A DNA stretch of 64,000 nt from JACCZX01 sp038216465. GTDB taxonomy: Bacteria; Pseudomonadota; Gammaproteobacteria; Burkholderiales; Burkholderiaceae_F. The stretch's first letter is position 1; each line of letters begins with the position of its first letter. Shown piece by piece: positions 1 to 6,182 of this stretch. Where the stretch lies: NCBI GenBank assembly GCA_038216465.1, contig JBBQQC010000016.1, forward strand, positions 1 to 64,000, in the 5' to 3' direction. The notes beneath the pieces were generated by a model that had not been told where the DNA came from, did no database searches, and was given only the letters and a program-made list of their open reading frames with translations. The translations under genes were made by a program, and so were the position numbers.

Positions 1-227
1 GGCCTATTCTGTTGAAAAACTCGAAGACACGGCTCGTCCGATTGTTAGCTGAGACGCAGTGGGCTCGACATTTCGCTACTGCAAGCGCCCGAGGACTCAT
101 TAGGCGGCCCGCTGTTTCGTTCGGGTGTGAACCTCGTACCCGGTGACGTTCAGAAAATAACGGCGCCTCTAAAGGCCTGCAATTCTTCGCGACGCCGCGA
201 AGAGGGAGTTTTTCAACAGAATAGGCC
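1..227. mobile_element. MITE-like element with 22-bp perfect terminal inverted repeats
   Basis: The first 22 bases (starting GGCCTATTCTGTTG) are the exact reverse complement of positions 206-227 (ending CAACAGAATAGGCC). The TTTTTCAACAGAAT type end is familiar from bacterial insertion sequences, but only about 180 bp lie between the repeats and no transposase is encoded. A perfect 8-bp hairpin (TCTTCGCG/CGCGAAGA, 184-203) sits just inside the right repeat. This fits a MITE or internally deleted IS. The target duplication cannot be tested because nothing left of position 1 is visible; an alternative is that the left repeat is the edge of a second, full IS outside the window. Positions 228-362 hold no gene that I can support. 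Confidence 0.6.
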
Positions 228-362
228 GTTAGCCGACTTTCGCAAGTGTCTGCTCGCGGGCCAGGAGCGTCATTGTGGGGTGAGCGGCAATTCGCTTGAG
301 CAGCAGACGTTCCAGCGGCCCCACAAATATGATGAGGGCGTTGCGCCTTAAGTAGGTGGCGA

Positions 363-902
363 GTGCTCGTTGTTTTTGCAGGTTTACCAGGTTCGGGGAA
401 GACAGCTCTCGCCCGCCAGCTGTCCGAATCACTTGGCGCTGCTTATGTCCGGATCGATTCGGTCGAGCAGGCCATCCGAAGTGCCAACGGACCTGCCTGC
501 GAGGCTGGCGACGTCGGCTACCGCGTCGGGTACGCAATCGCTCGTGACAACCTGCGTGCTGGCCGATCCGTGGTTGCTGATTCAGTGAACCCTGTTCACG
601 AGTCTCGCGACGCCTGGCGTGCGGTGGGTGATGAATGTGGAGTCAACGTCGTTGAAGTCGAAGTTATTTGCTCGGATCCGACGGAGCACAAGCGGCGGGT
701 GCGGTTTCGCAGCTCCGACATCACAGGTCTCGTTCTGCCGTCCTGGGAAGCGATTCTCTCTCGTGAATATCATCAGTGGAATCGCGACCGCGTTGTGGTC
801 GACACCGCAGGGCGCACGGTTAGGCAGAGCTTGAGCGAGCTGATCGCGCGACTTGATCTCCATCCAGGCGGTCATCCAGAAGGCGGCTTTCAGGCGAACT
901 GA
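363..902 (+). CDS. P-loop kinase-like ATPase (AAA_33 / zeta-toxin-like)
   Basis: A 179-residue protein starting on GTG. The Walker A loop GLPGSGKT lies at residues 8-15, right after a first beta strand (VVFA), the arrangement of small P-loop kinases such as the AAA_33 family (phosphotransferases, gluconokinase-like, zeta-toxin-like). A later stretch with VADSVNP and repeated Arg residues (HKRRVRFR) resembles the substrate and lid region of these kinases. The substrate cannot be told from sequence. It has no visible partner antitoxin. It is the first of a series of plus-strand accessory genes each separated by its own spacer, a layout compatible with cassette origin. Confidence 0.7.
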   Translation: MLVVFAGLPGSGKTALARQLSESLGAAYVRIDSVEQAIRSANGPACEAGDVGYRVGYAIARDNLRAGRSVVADSVNPVHESRDAWRAVGDECGVNVVEVEVICSDPTEHKRRVRFRSSDITGLVLPSWEAILSREYHQWNRDRVVVDTAGRTVRQSLSELIARLDLHPGGHPEGGFQAN

Positions 903-999
903 GAGGTAGTGCGATGGTTGGCCGACTACGGTCGTGCTCGGGAATTCCAGTTAAATAGAGATGCATCGCTCAAACAGCGGTAAAGGCTCCTCTGGGTTT

Positions 1000-1518
1000 A
1001 TGCACAGCACGATCACACTGTTTGCCAGCTCTCGCCGCCATGGCCACACCGGGCAGTTAGTGGATTGGGTTGCGAACGATTTGAAGATCGAGGTAGTCGA
1101 TCTGTCAGAGATGAACATTTCGGCATACGACTACGAGCACCGAAACAGAGGTGACGATTTCGAGCCACTCATTGAACGCGTTCTCGACTTCGATCAAATC
1201 ATCTTTGCATCGCCTGTCTACTGGTACGCCGCGAGCCCTGCCATGAAGGTATTTCTTGATCGGATCTCAGATCTTTTGGATCTACCTGAACTCTTGGAGA
1301 AAGGTCGAAGACTGAGGGGGAAGCGCGCTTTCGTGATTTGCACGTCGATTTATGACCAAGTCGCACCCTCGTTCATCGACGCGTTTCAAGAAACCTTTCG
1401 TTACCTCGGCATGCATTACAGCGGATGCCTACACGCCAACTGCCAAGACGGCTACAAGCCCTCGAACTACGAGAGTGATGCCAACGCGTTCATGTCTCTC
1501 GTGGCAGGCAACTACTGA
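1000..1518 (+). CDS. NADPH-dependent FMN reductase / flavodoxin-like oxidoreductase
   Basis: About 172 residues with a flavodoxin fold pattern: an N-terminal ITLFASSRRHGHT phosphate-binding loop, then a central FASPVYWYAASPAMKVFLDR segment, which is the conserved flavin-binding SPVYW motif of NADPH-dependent FMN reductases and NAD(P)H oxidoreductases. The likely product binds FMN and transfers hydride from NAD(P)H to quinone-like or other acceptors in the cytoplasm. An in-frame ATG at 961 would add 13 residues lacking family similarity, so the internal ATG before HSTITLF is preferred, though neither has a strong ribosome binding site. Physiological substrate unknown. Confidence 0.75.
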   Translation: MHSTITLFASSRRHGHTGQLVDWVANDLKIEVVDLSEMNISAYDYEHRNRGDDFEPLIERVLDFDQIIFASPVYWYAASPAMKVFLDRISDLLDLPELLEKGRRLRGKRAFVICTSIYDQVAPSFIDAFQETFRYLGMHYSGCLHANCQDGYKPSNYESDANAFMSLVAGNY

Positions 1519-1597
1519 CAAGCGACGGACAGCTCGCAGCCAGAGGCGGTCATTGGCCGTATTGACTTCTGGGCGTCTGCGCTAACGTGAAAACATC

Positions 1598-1816
1598 GTG
1601 AAGCACGCTGGCCCTGAAACACTTGCTGCTCTTGAACCGCTACTTAGCCAGTTGCGAAAAAATTCATCGCTCGTAGAGCGAACGCCTGGCTCCTTCTACC
1701 GCAAGTCCAAGGCATACCTCCACTTTCACGAAGACGCATCAGGAACGTACGCCGATGTAACGCCGCTCGATCAAGGCGTCCGCGCTTTTCGAGACGTAAG
1801 GGTAGAGTGGAGTTAA
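1598..1816 (+). CDS. Small conserved hypothetical protein
   Basis: A 72-residue protein starting on GTG. The central part, FYRKSKAYLHFHEDASGTYADV, resembles a short family seen in many proteobacteria in which a PGSFYRKSKAFLHFHED-like block is the only conserved feature; no function is known to me. No signal peptide, membrane segment or catalytic motif is visible. It sits between an FMN-reductase-like gene and a lysine-rich DNA-binding-like gene, each with its own spacer. Confidence 0.55.
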   Translation: MKHAGPETLAALEPLLSQLRKNSSLVERTPGSFYRKSKAYLHFHEDASGTYADVTPLDQGVRAFRDVRVEWS

Positions 1817-1911
1817 GGGTTGCAAGCAGGTTGCATCGATGTCACGCCATTAGAACCCGCTGCGAGGATTACGCTGCGAATTGATCCAAAAGCCTACAAG
1901 AGGGACTGCAC

Positions 1912-2379
1912 ATGGCCACTGCTAAGAAGGTCCAAAAACCAACGAGATCTCAGCGGGCAAAGAAACGAAAGCCTTCTCCGAAACCCATGAGAGGCGTCGC
2001 GAAAAGAGGGACCACAAAGAATACGTCGGCGAAAGCGACTTCAAAGCTGAGAAATTTAAAAAAGAAGACGTTACGTCGTAAGTTAACTAAAAAAGTGGTG
2101 AAGGGAGCTACGCGAAAAACCGCCGCAAAGAAATCGACTAAGAAGACGCCAAGAGTCAAGGCGAAAAGTGTCGAACAAATCGCTGGATACATTGCTGGCG
2201 AAATACGCAAGGGTGCTCCGCCAGGGTTCCGGCTTCCGTTCGAACTCTTTCGTCAACTTTTCAAGCCGACACCTGACGCGCAGATTGAAGCCGCATTGCA
2301 GAAGCTCGCCGAACAGGGCGTCATTTCATTTCAGCCGGATGGTTCACCCGACGCTTACGTAGTCAGGGGCGGGGCTTAG
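1912..2379 (+). CDS. Lysine-rich histone H1-like protein with C-terminal folded domain
   Basis: A 155-residue protein with two parts. Residues 1-95 are extremely basic, built from K, R, A, T and S in runs such as KKTLRRKLTKKVV and TAAKKSTKK, like bacterial histone H1-like proteins (AlgP/HctB type). Residues about 96-155 (VEQIAGYIAGEIRKGAPPGFRLPFELF) look like a compact helical, possibly winged-helix, domain. A nucleic-acid-binding or nucleoid role is inferred from charge only. The codons are rich in AAG and AAA, unlike the GC3-rich core genes. RBS-like AGAGGGA lies upstream of the ATG. Confidence 0.6.
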   Translation: MATAKKVQKPTRSQRAKKRKPSPKPMRGVAKRGTTKNTSAKATSKLRNLKKKTLRRKLTKKVVKGATRKTAAKKSTKKTPRVKAKSVEQIAGYIAGEIRKGAPPGFRLPFELFRQLFKPTPDAQIEAALQKLAEQGVISFQPDGSPDAYVVRGGA

Positions 2380-2395
2380 GGGCGGGAAACTTGTA

Positions 2396-2848
2396 ATGCT
2401 TTCCACGAAGGACCTTATAGAAATTGCGGGCACGTCAATCGCTCTCGCAGTGTTTATCTTTGGACTTGTTCAATACGTGCACGCGAATGCAATACGGCGA
2501 TACGAAAAATTTCACGAGATGAGCGTCCGATTTGATGAGAACGCCCAAATCCAAGCCGTTTGCTGCTTGTTAAACAAAACCAGTGCTGGAGTTGTGACCA
2601 AGCAGCAGAAGGAAGTCTTCATATGCTTCTTGGAAGAAGTTTATTTCATGCTCCGAAGCGGGATTATGAAGCGAGACATAACTCTGTACACATTTGGCCA
2701 CTATGGAGACATGGCGCTTGAAAGCGATCAGTTTTGGAGCGGTTTAGAGAGAGGAGAACTTCGCTATTCGCGTTTCTTGGAATTTTGTAGTCTCGCGAAG
2801 CTTTACATACCTCCATCAAGTGTTCCGAGGCAATCGTTTGTCTTCTAA
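2396..2848 (+). CDS. Hypothetical single-pass membrane protein
   Basis: A 150-residue protein with one N-terminal membrane segment (IAGTSIALAVFIFGLVQYV, residues 9-27) followed by a soluble, mostly helical cytoplasmic domain that is rich in aromatic and charged residues (KFHEMSVRFDENAQI, CFLEEVYFMLR). This shape is common among uncharacterised accessory membrane proteins; I do not recognise a specific family. It starts 17 bp after the histone-like gene and may be co-transcribed with it. Base composition is lower in GC than the core genes, consistent with acquisition. The gene is followed by attC-like sequence. Confidence 0.55.
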   Translation: MLSTKDLIEIAGTSIALAVFIFGLVQYVHANAIRRYEKFHEMSVRFDENAQIQAVCCLLNKTSAGVVTKQQKEVFICFLEEVYFMLRSGIMKRDITLYTFGHYGDMALESDQFWSGLERGELRYSRFLEFCSLAKLYIPPSSVPRQSFVF

Positions 2849-2955
2849 CGGCGCCGACGAAGGGTCTTGCGACAAGCTTGAATTCTCTTCGCTCGAGTCC
2901 TTTGTGACGCCGTTTTAACCCGCCACGTTGGGTCCGCTCGAAGGAATGGTTAGGT
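2843..2955 (+). repeat. attC-like recombination site(s) (integron cassette type)
   Basis: Downstream of the membrane-protein stop, a TTCTAACGGCG arm pairs imperfectly with CGCCGTTTTAAC (2910-2919), and the segment ends in CCGCTC, a 9-bp spacer and GTTAGGT. GTTAGGT fits the integron core-site consensus GTTRRRY. The reverse complement of this last half (CCTAAC, 9 bp, GAGCGG) matches box for box the half-site after the next gene at 4,002. The exact limits are uncertain and the two arms may come from two merged or degenerate sites. No integron integrase is in the window. Confidence 0.45.
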
Positions 2956-3007
2956 TCGCGGTCGTAGGAACCGCTGGGACGACCTCATCGTTCGGTAGGA
3001 TAGCCCG

Positions 3008-3988
3008 ATGCTGAAGCGCTTTGTAGCTGTGCGCGAAGATCGACCGGGGGCGGCCTGGCTGAGGCGCTTCAAGGCAGGTCGGAGCGAGGCGGAAAACTGG
3101 TACTTTGCCAACCGCGAAGCGGCGTTTCCAATGGCTGCTGAGTGTCGTACGGCATTGCAACAGTACATGCCTGAACTGTTGGCACCATACGATCAGGCTT
3201 GCGCTCTGGTCGGTGATGACGAGATCGCGCACCGGCTGCTGAGTCACTATCGGCCGCCACCTCTTGTCTTCGCGTGCACCCAAACTGTCTGGCTCGGCGA
3301 GGGCGGTCCGGCGCTGGTGCGCAACTACGACTATCCGCTCAATTTGGTGTCCGATGCTATTGAGTCCAGCGCCTGGTTCGGACGCGAAGTCATCGGAAAA
3401 GCTCAGCGCCCATGGGGTGGTTGTTTGGATGGTATGAATGTGGATGGTCTGGTGGCAAGCGCGACGTTCGGCGGAAGTCGGGCCGAAGGACTCGGGTTCT
3501 CCATCATCCTGATGCTTCGCTATGTCCTTGAAACCTGTCGACGCGTTGATGAGGCAGTTGCGGCGTTGGTTCGAATTCCGATTGCCCTTTCGCAGAATGT
3601 GACGTTGTTGGACCGGGCAGGCAACTTCGCGACGTTGTTCCTTGGGCCCGATCGAATTCCGATGGTTTCGCGGACTCTGACTTGTGCAAACCATCAGGAC
3701 ACACCGGCCTCGCTGGAACTGGCGACGTCAACCGGTTCCGTCGGGCGGCACGCGGCTGCGACTGCGGCCGTGACTGACTCTGCGATGACATTGCCCGATC
3801 TGACGTTGCGCTTCCTCGCTCCGCCGCTTTACTCTCGGAAGCTCAAGTCGCCAACTGTATACACCGCCGTTTACAGACCCGCCGAGGGCTCGGTCGACTA
3901 TCTCTGGCCGGGAAAACGCTGGCGCCAGCGTATGGGAAAGTTCCAGCCTGGCGACTACGCGCACGACTATGGCGAGCTTGCGCGGTAG
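3008..3988 (+). CDS. C45-family / linear amide C-N hydrolase-like protein
   Basis: A 326-residue protein resembling acyl-CoA:6-aminopenicillanic acid acyltransferase (peptidase C45) and choloylglycine-hydrolase relatives. The motif ACTQTVW near residue 97 would supply the nucleophilic cysteine exposed by autoprocessing; RNYDYPL, WGGCLDGMNVDGL and TCANHQ follow in the order expected for this N-terminal nucleophile fold. Known relatives cleave or transfer acyl groups on amide bonds; the substrate here is unknown. No signal peptide is seen, so a cytoplasmic location is likely. attC-like half-sites lie on both sides, so it may be a single-gene integron cassette. Confidence 0.7.
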   Translation: MLKRFVAVREDRPGAAWLRRFKAGRSEAENWYFANREAAFPMAAECRTALQQYMPELLAPYDQACALVGDDEIAHRLLSHYRPPPLVFACTQTVWLGEGGPALVRNYDYPLNLVSDAIESSAWFGREVIGKAQRPWGGCLDGMNVDGLVASATFGGSRAEGLGFSIILMLRYVLETCRRVDEAVAALVRIPIALSQNVTLLDRAGNFATLFLGPDRIPMVSRTLTCANHQDTPASLELATSTGSVGRHAAATAAVTDSAMTLPDLTLRFLAPPLYSRKLKSPTVYTAVYRPAEGSVDYLWPGKRWRQRMGKFQPGDYAHDYGELAR

Positions 3989-4001
3989 CAGCGCAAAGAG
4001 A

Positions 4002-4045
4002 ACCTAACGTTTGACATGAGCGGCGGGCCAAAGGGCGCCCGGTTC
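4002..4045 (+). repeat. attC-like half-site downstream of the C45 gene
   Basis: ACCTAAC (fits RYYYAAC) is followed by a 9-bp spacer and GAGCGGCGGGCC, a short AAAG loop and GGCGCCCGG, forming the left arm and apex of an attC-like hairpin. The left arm corresponds to the reverse complement of the right arm ending at 2,955. A closing GTTRRRY core site is not found downstream, so this copy appears truncated. Confidence 0.45.
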
Positions 4046-4110
4046 AGGATGAGACAACTCCCGATGTCCGTGCGGACGCACAGTGCCGCAGCTGTGCACA
4101 TTGGGGTCGA

Positions 4111-4272
4111 TTAGTGGACCGAGCGCCTCGACGGATTCGAGCCAGGGAGTTTCGTGCACTCAACCCCTAGAAGGATTGCCTGTTCTTTTTCTGTCAGACG
4201 CCATTCCCGTACCATGTTAAAGAAAGTGCTCAACCCGATAGCGCCTGATTCTGGAGTAGTCAAATCAATCAT
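4111..4272 (-). pseudogene. Truncated MbcA/ParS/Xre-type antitoxin fragment
   Basis: A 53-codon minus-strand frame contains LSTFFNMVREWRLTEKEQAILLG, which matches the N-terminal helix-turn-helix start of DUF2384 (MbcA/ParS/Xre) antitoxins, where a pattern like FFxxxxxWxLxxxxQxxLLG is conserved. After LLGV the similarity stops and the frame ends within 20 residues, so the toxin-binding domain is missing. No RES-type toxin lies next to it. Best read as the remnant of a type II antitoxin gene disrupted by recombination; a short functional peptide is less likely. The rest of 3,989-4,287 has no other gene. Confidence 0.45.
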
Positions 4273-4287
4273 GTAACCGTTCTTCGA

Positions 4288-4677
4288 GTGCTTTGGGCGG
4301 CGCCCTGTTCGCTTGTCGGTCTGATGCTGGGCGCGATCGTTCTGTTGTTCGGCGGATCGGTGCGCTGGGTAGGGCGCGCGCTCGAATTTGCGGCCCACCG
4401 AGGCCGATGCCCAGCTGCGTCCATGTGTCGGCATCTGCCATTCTCCGCCATCACGTTCGGTCATGTCATTTTGGGCATCAGTCTTGATGAACTCGAACGG
4501 CTAAGAGCGCACGAACTGGTCCATGTGCACCAATACGAACGCTTAAGTTTATTGTTCTTTATCGCTTACCCCTTATCTAGTTTGCTGGCCACCGCCAGGG
4601 GTGGTCATCCATATCGAGATAACCTGTACGAGATAGAGGCGTTTGCACAAGCTAAATCAGCAGCGGCGTCAAAATGA
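4288..4677 (+). CDS. Membrane-associated protein with HELVH motif
   Basis: A 129-residue protein starting on GTG. Residues 3-22 are hydrophobic (a signal anchor or membrane segment around LVGLMLGAIVLLFGG). The centre carries HELVHVHQYERL, an HExxH-like zinc motif (HELVH) with an additional His, and is followed by a second hydrophobic segment (LLFFIAYPLSSLLA) and an NLYEIEAFAQA block. A conserved proteobacterial family with a HExVHVxQYE signature exists but has no established function known to me. Zinc binding or peptidase activity is inference from the motif only. Confidence 0.55.
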   Translation: MLWAAPCSLVGLMLGAIVLLFGGSVRWVGRALEFAAHRGRCPAASMCRHLPFSAITFGHVILGISLDELERLRAHELVHVHQYERLSLLFFIAYPLSSLLATARGGHPYRDNLYEIEAFAQAKSAAASK

Positions 4678-4749
4678 ACTTGATCGCGGCCGAAGCGCTC
4701 CGATGCATCGATAGAGCCGCTCCGAAGCCAGATCGCGCAACCCATCGCT

Positions 4750-5700
4750 TTAGCGAAATGCCGACTGGTGTGTGCGGCAGTACTGCAGCCCGCCGAAGCG
4801 GCGTTCGTTGTGCCAGCAGAACTTTCCCTCCGCAAAGCTGATCTTCTCGCGACAGTTTGCGCAGATTAGCTTGTGCTTGATGTCGTCATTGTCGGTCGTG
4901 ACCTGGTCTCTGACAGGTTCCGCCGACGCCACTTTGCTGGATGGTCTGGCGACTGCAACGACCGGTGGTTGCGGCGACATGAAGTCCGGCAACTGCATCA
5001 GATCACTCGGACGATGAAGTCGGGCCAGCAACCTTCCCCATTGCTCCACGGTTTCGCTCGCGCGCATGTTCGCCAATCCGGCCAAGGCGCTCACGAGCTT
5101 GTTGTCCTGCTCTATGTGCTTTTCATGCCATGACCGGAATTGATCGGCTTTGACAACCATGCTGGTGTCTAAAGTGCGATTGCTTGGTCGCGTAATCGTT
5201 GCCTTGGGATCGACAAGCACCACATGATGAAAGGTCGGTCGGGTGGGAACGCGCCCTGTCATGCCGAACATTTCGAGTGCCTTTGTCAGCAGTCGCTCGT
5301 GTCGGCGGCTTTGCTCGAGGGGTGAAGGAATTCCAAATTCGCGCTCACCTCGATAGCGCACGGAGTATTCGCCGCTTTCATTGATCCTCAAATTGCCGCT
5401 GAAGTTCTTCGTTTCTAGCAAATAGAAGGAATAAGTCCGACCGATGAGTAGATGGTCGATCTGCGCTGTGTCGTCACCCAGAACGAGCCTCAGATCGTGA
5501 AGAACGGCGTAGTTGCGAGAATCCGCAAGATAGTTATCTAAGTAATGCGCGGCGTCGCGCTCTCCCTGGAAACCGCGTGTCAGACGCATGAGTTCCTCGC
5601 GTACCCAAGTCTTCTGACGAACGTCAAGGCGGGGCGAGGCTTGCAGAGATTCGAGCAGCGCGATGCGCTTTGACTTGTCGTCCGCACTCTTGATCAGCAT
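4750..5700 (-). CDS. NERD-domain protein (nuclease-related) with C-terminal zinc-ribbon-like motif
   Basis: A 316-residue protein. Residues 40-170 form a NERD domain: GFQGERDAAHYLD, then IDHLLIGRTYSFYLLETKNFSG, where Asp-His and the Glu-Thr-Lys (ExK) give the PD-(D/E)XK-like nuclease core. The C-terminus has CANC and later CWH and CRTH, a likely zinc-binding ribbon. NERD proteins are often linked to DNA processing and defence, but most are uncharacterised. It is the last gene of the long minus-strand series that begins with the Tn7-like transposition genes, 28 bp after the DUF2384-like gene. Its ATG lacks a clear ribosome binding site, so translation may be coupled to upstream genes. Confidence 0.75.
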   Translation of the reverse strand: MLIKSADDKSKRIALLESLQASPRLDVRQKTWVREELMRLTRGFQGERDAAHYLDNYLADSRNYAVLHDLRLVLGDDTAQIDHLLIGRTYSFYLLETKNFSGNLRINESGEYSVRYRGEREFGIPSPLEQSRRHERLLTKALEMFGMTGRVPTRPTFHHVVLVDPKATITRPSNRTLDTSMVVKADQFRSWHEKHIEQDNKLVSALAGLANMRASETVEQWGRLLARLHRPSDLMQLPDFMSPQPPVVAVARPSSKVASAEPVRDQVTTDNDDIKHKLICANCREKISFAEGKFCWHNERRFGGLQYCRTHQSAFR

Positions 5701-5728
5701 TGTGTAAGCATGAAGTTAGTTTGCTGCG

Positions 5729-6154
5729 TCAGGCTGCCAGGTCGGCCGCGTACGCGGAAGCAGCTTCCAACACCGCCTCGACGCGTTCGTTGTTCGGGGC
5801 TGAAAGTAACGAAGCAGTATGTTTGTCCAACTTGCGGGGGTGCGTCACGCGAGCGACCAGTACTTCGATCGGAGTTAGGCCGGCGAGCTCCTCGTTAGGC
5901 GAGGTGAAGAAACCATAGGCCGCTGTTCCGCTGTGGTCGCGCAGGATGGCCAGCACTTGCGCGAGCGGTTCACCCGCAACGCCGGGCCATGCCTGAAACG
6001 CGGGGTATTCGCGGTCCCGACTGCGCTGCAGCCGCACGATGGAAAATAGCTCGCCCGCCTGCTCACGCAAGCGCACCGCTTCTTCGTTCACGCCGAGCGC
6101 CTTCCCGAGCTCGTCGGCGGATAGCGGGCTGATCGGGTCCACGCTTAGATCCAA
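5729..6154 (-). CDS. DUF2384-like (MbcA/ParS/Xre antitoxin C-terminal type) small protein
   Basis: A 141-residue protein. Residues 10-45 look like a helix-turn-helix (LSADELGKALGVNEEAVRLRE). The C-terminal half (FFTSPNEELAGLTPIEVLVAR) matches the NPxLxGxTPxELL pattern typical of the toxin-binding domain of MbcA/ParS/Xre antitoxins. No RES-domain toxin is adjacent; instead it lies between a RecB-like nuclease/helicase and a NERD protein with 28-bp gaps on both sides. A TTG start is supported by GGGAGG just upstream. It may be a DNA-binding regulator or specificity factor for the neighbouring nucleases; that role is inference. Confidence 0.6.
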   Translation of the reverse strand: MDLSVDPISPLSADELGKALGVNEEAVRLREQAGELFSIVRLQRSRDREYPAFQAWPGVAGEPLAQVLAILRDHSGTAAYGFFTSPNEELAGLTPIEVLVARVTHPRKLDKHTASLLSAPNNERVEAVLEAASAYAADLAA

Positions 6155-6182
6155 GGTGCCTCCCGTACCGAAGTCAAACAGT

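Noticed and set aside
229..345. A minus-strand peptide-like frame just outside the MITE-like element
   Set aside because: It has an amphipathic look but no start, no family match and it overlaps the kinase gene start region.
903..960. A GCTC-spacer-GTTAAAT sequence upstream of the FMN-reductase-like gene
   Set aside because: It resembles the right half of an attC site, but no matching left arm was found after the preceding gene, so it is not listed as a site.
4130..4160. A GGATTCGAGCC stretch resembling a tRNA T-arm
   Set aside because: No paired arms, acceptor stem or anticodon could be drawn around it.
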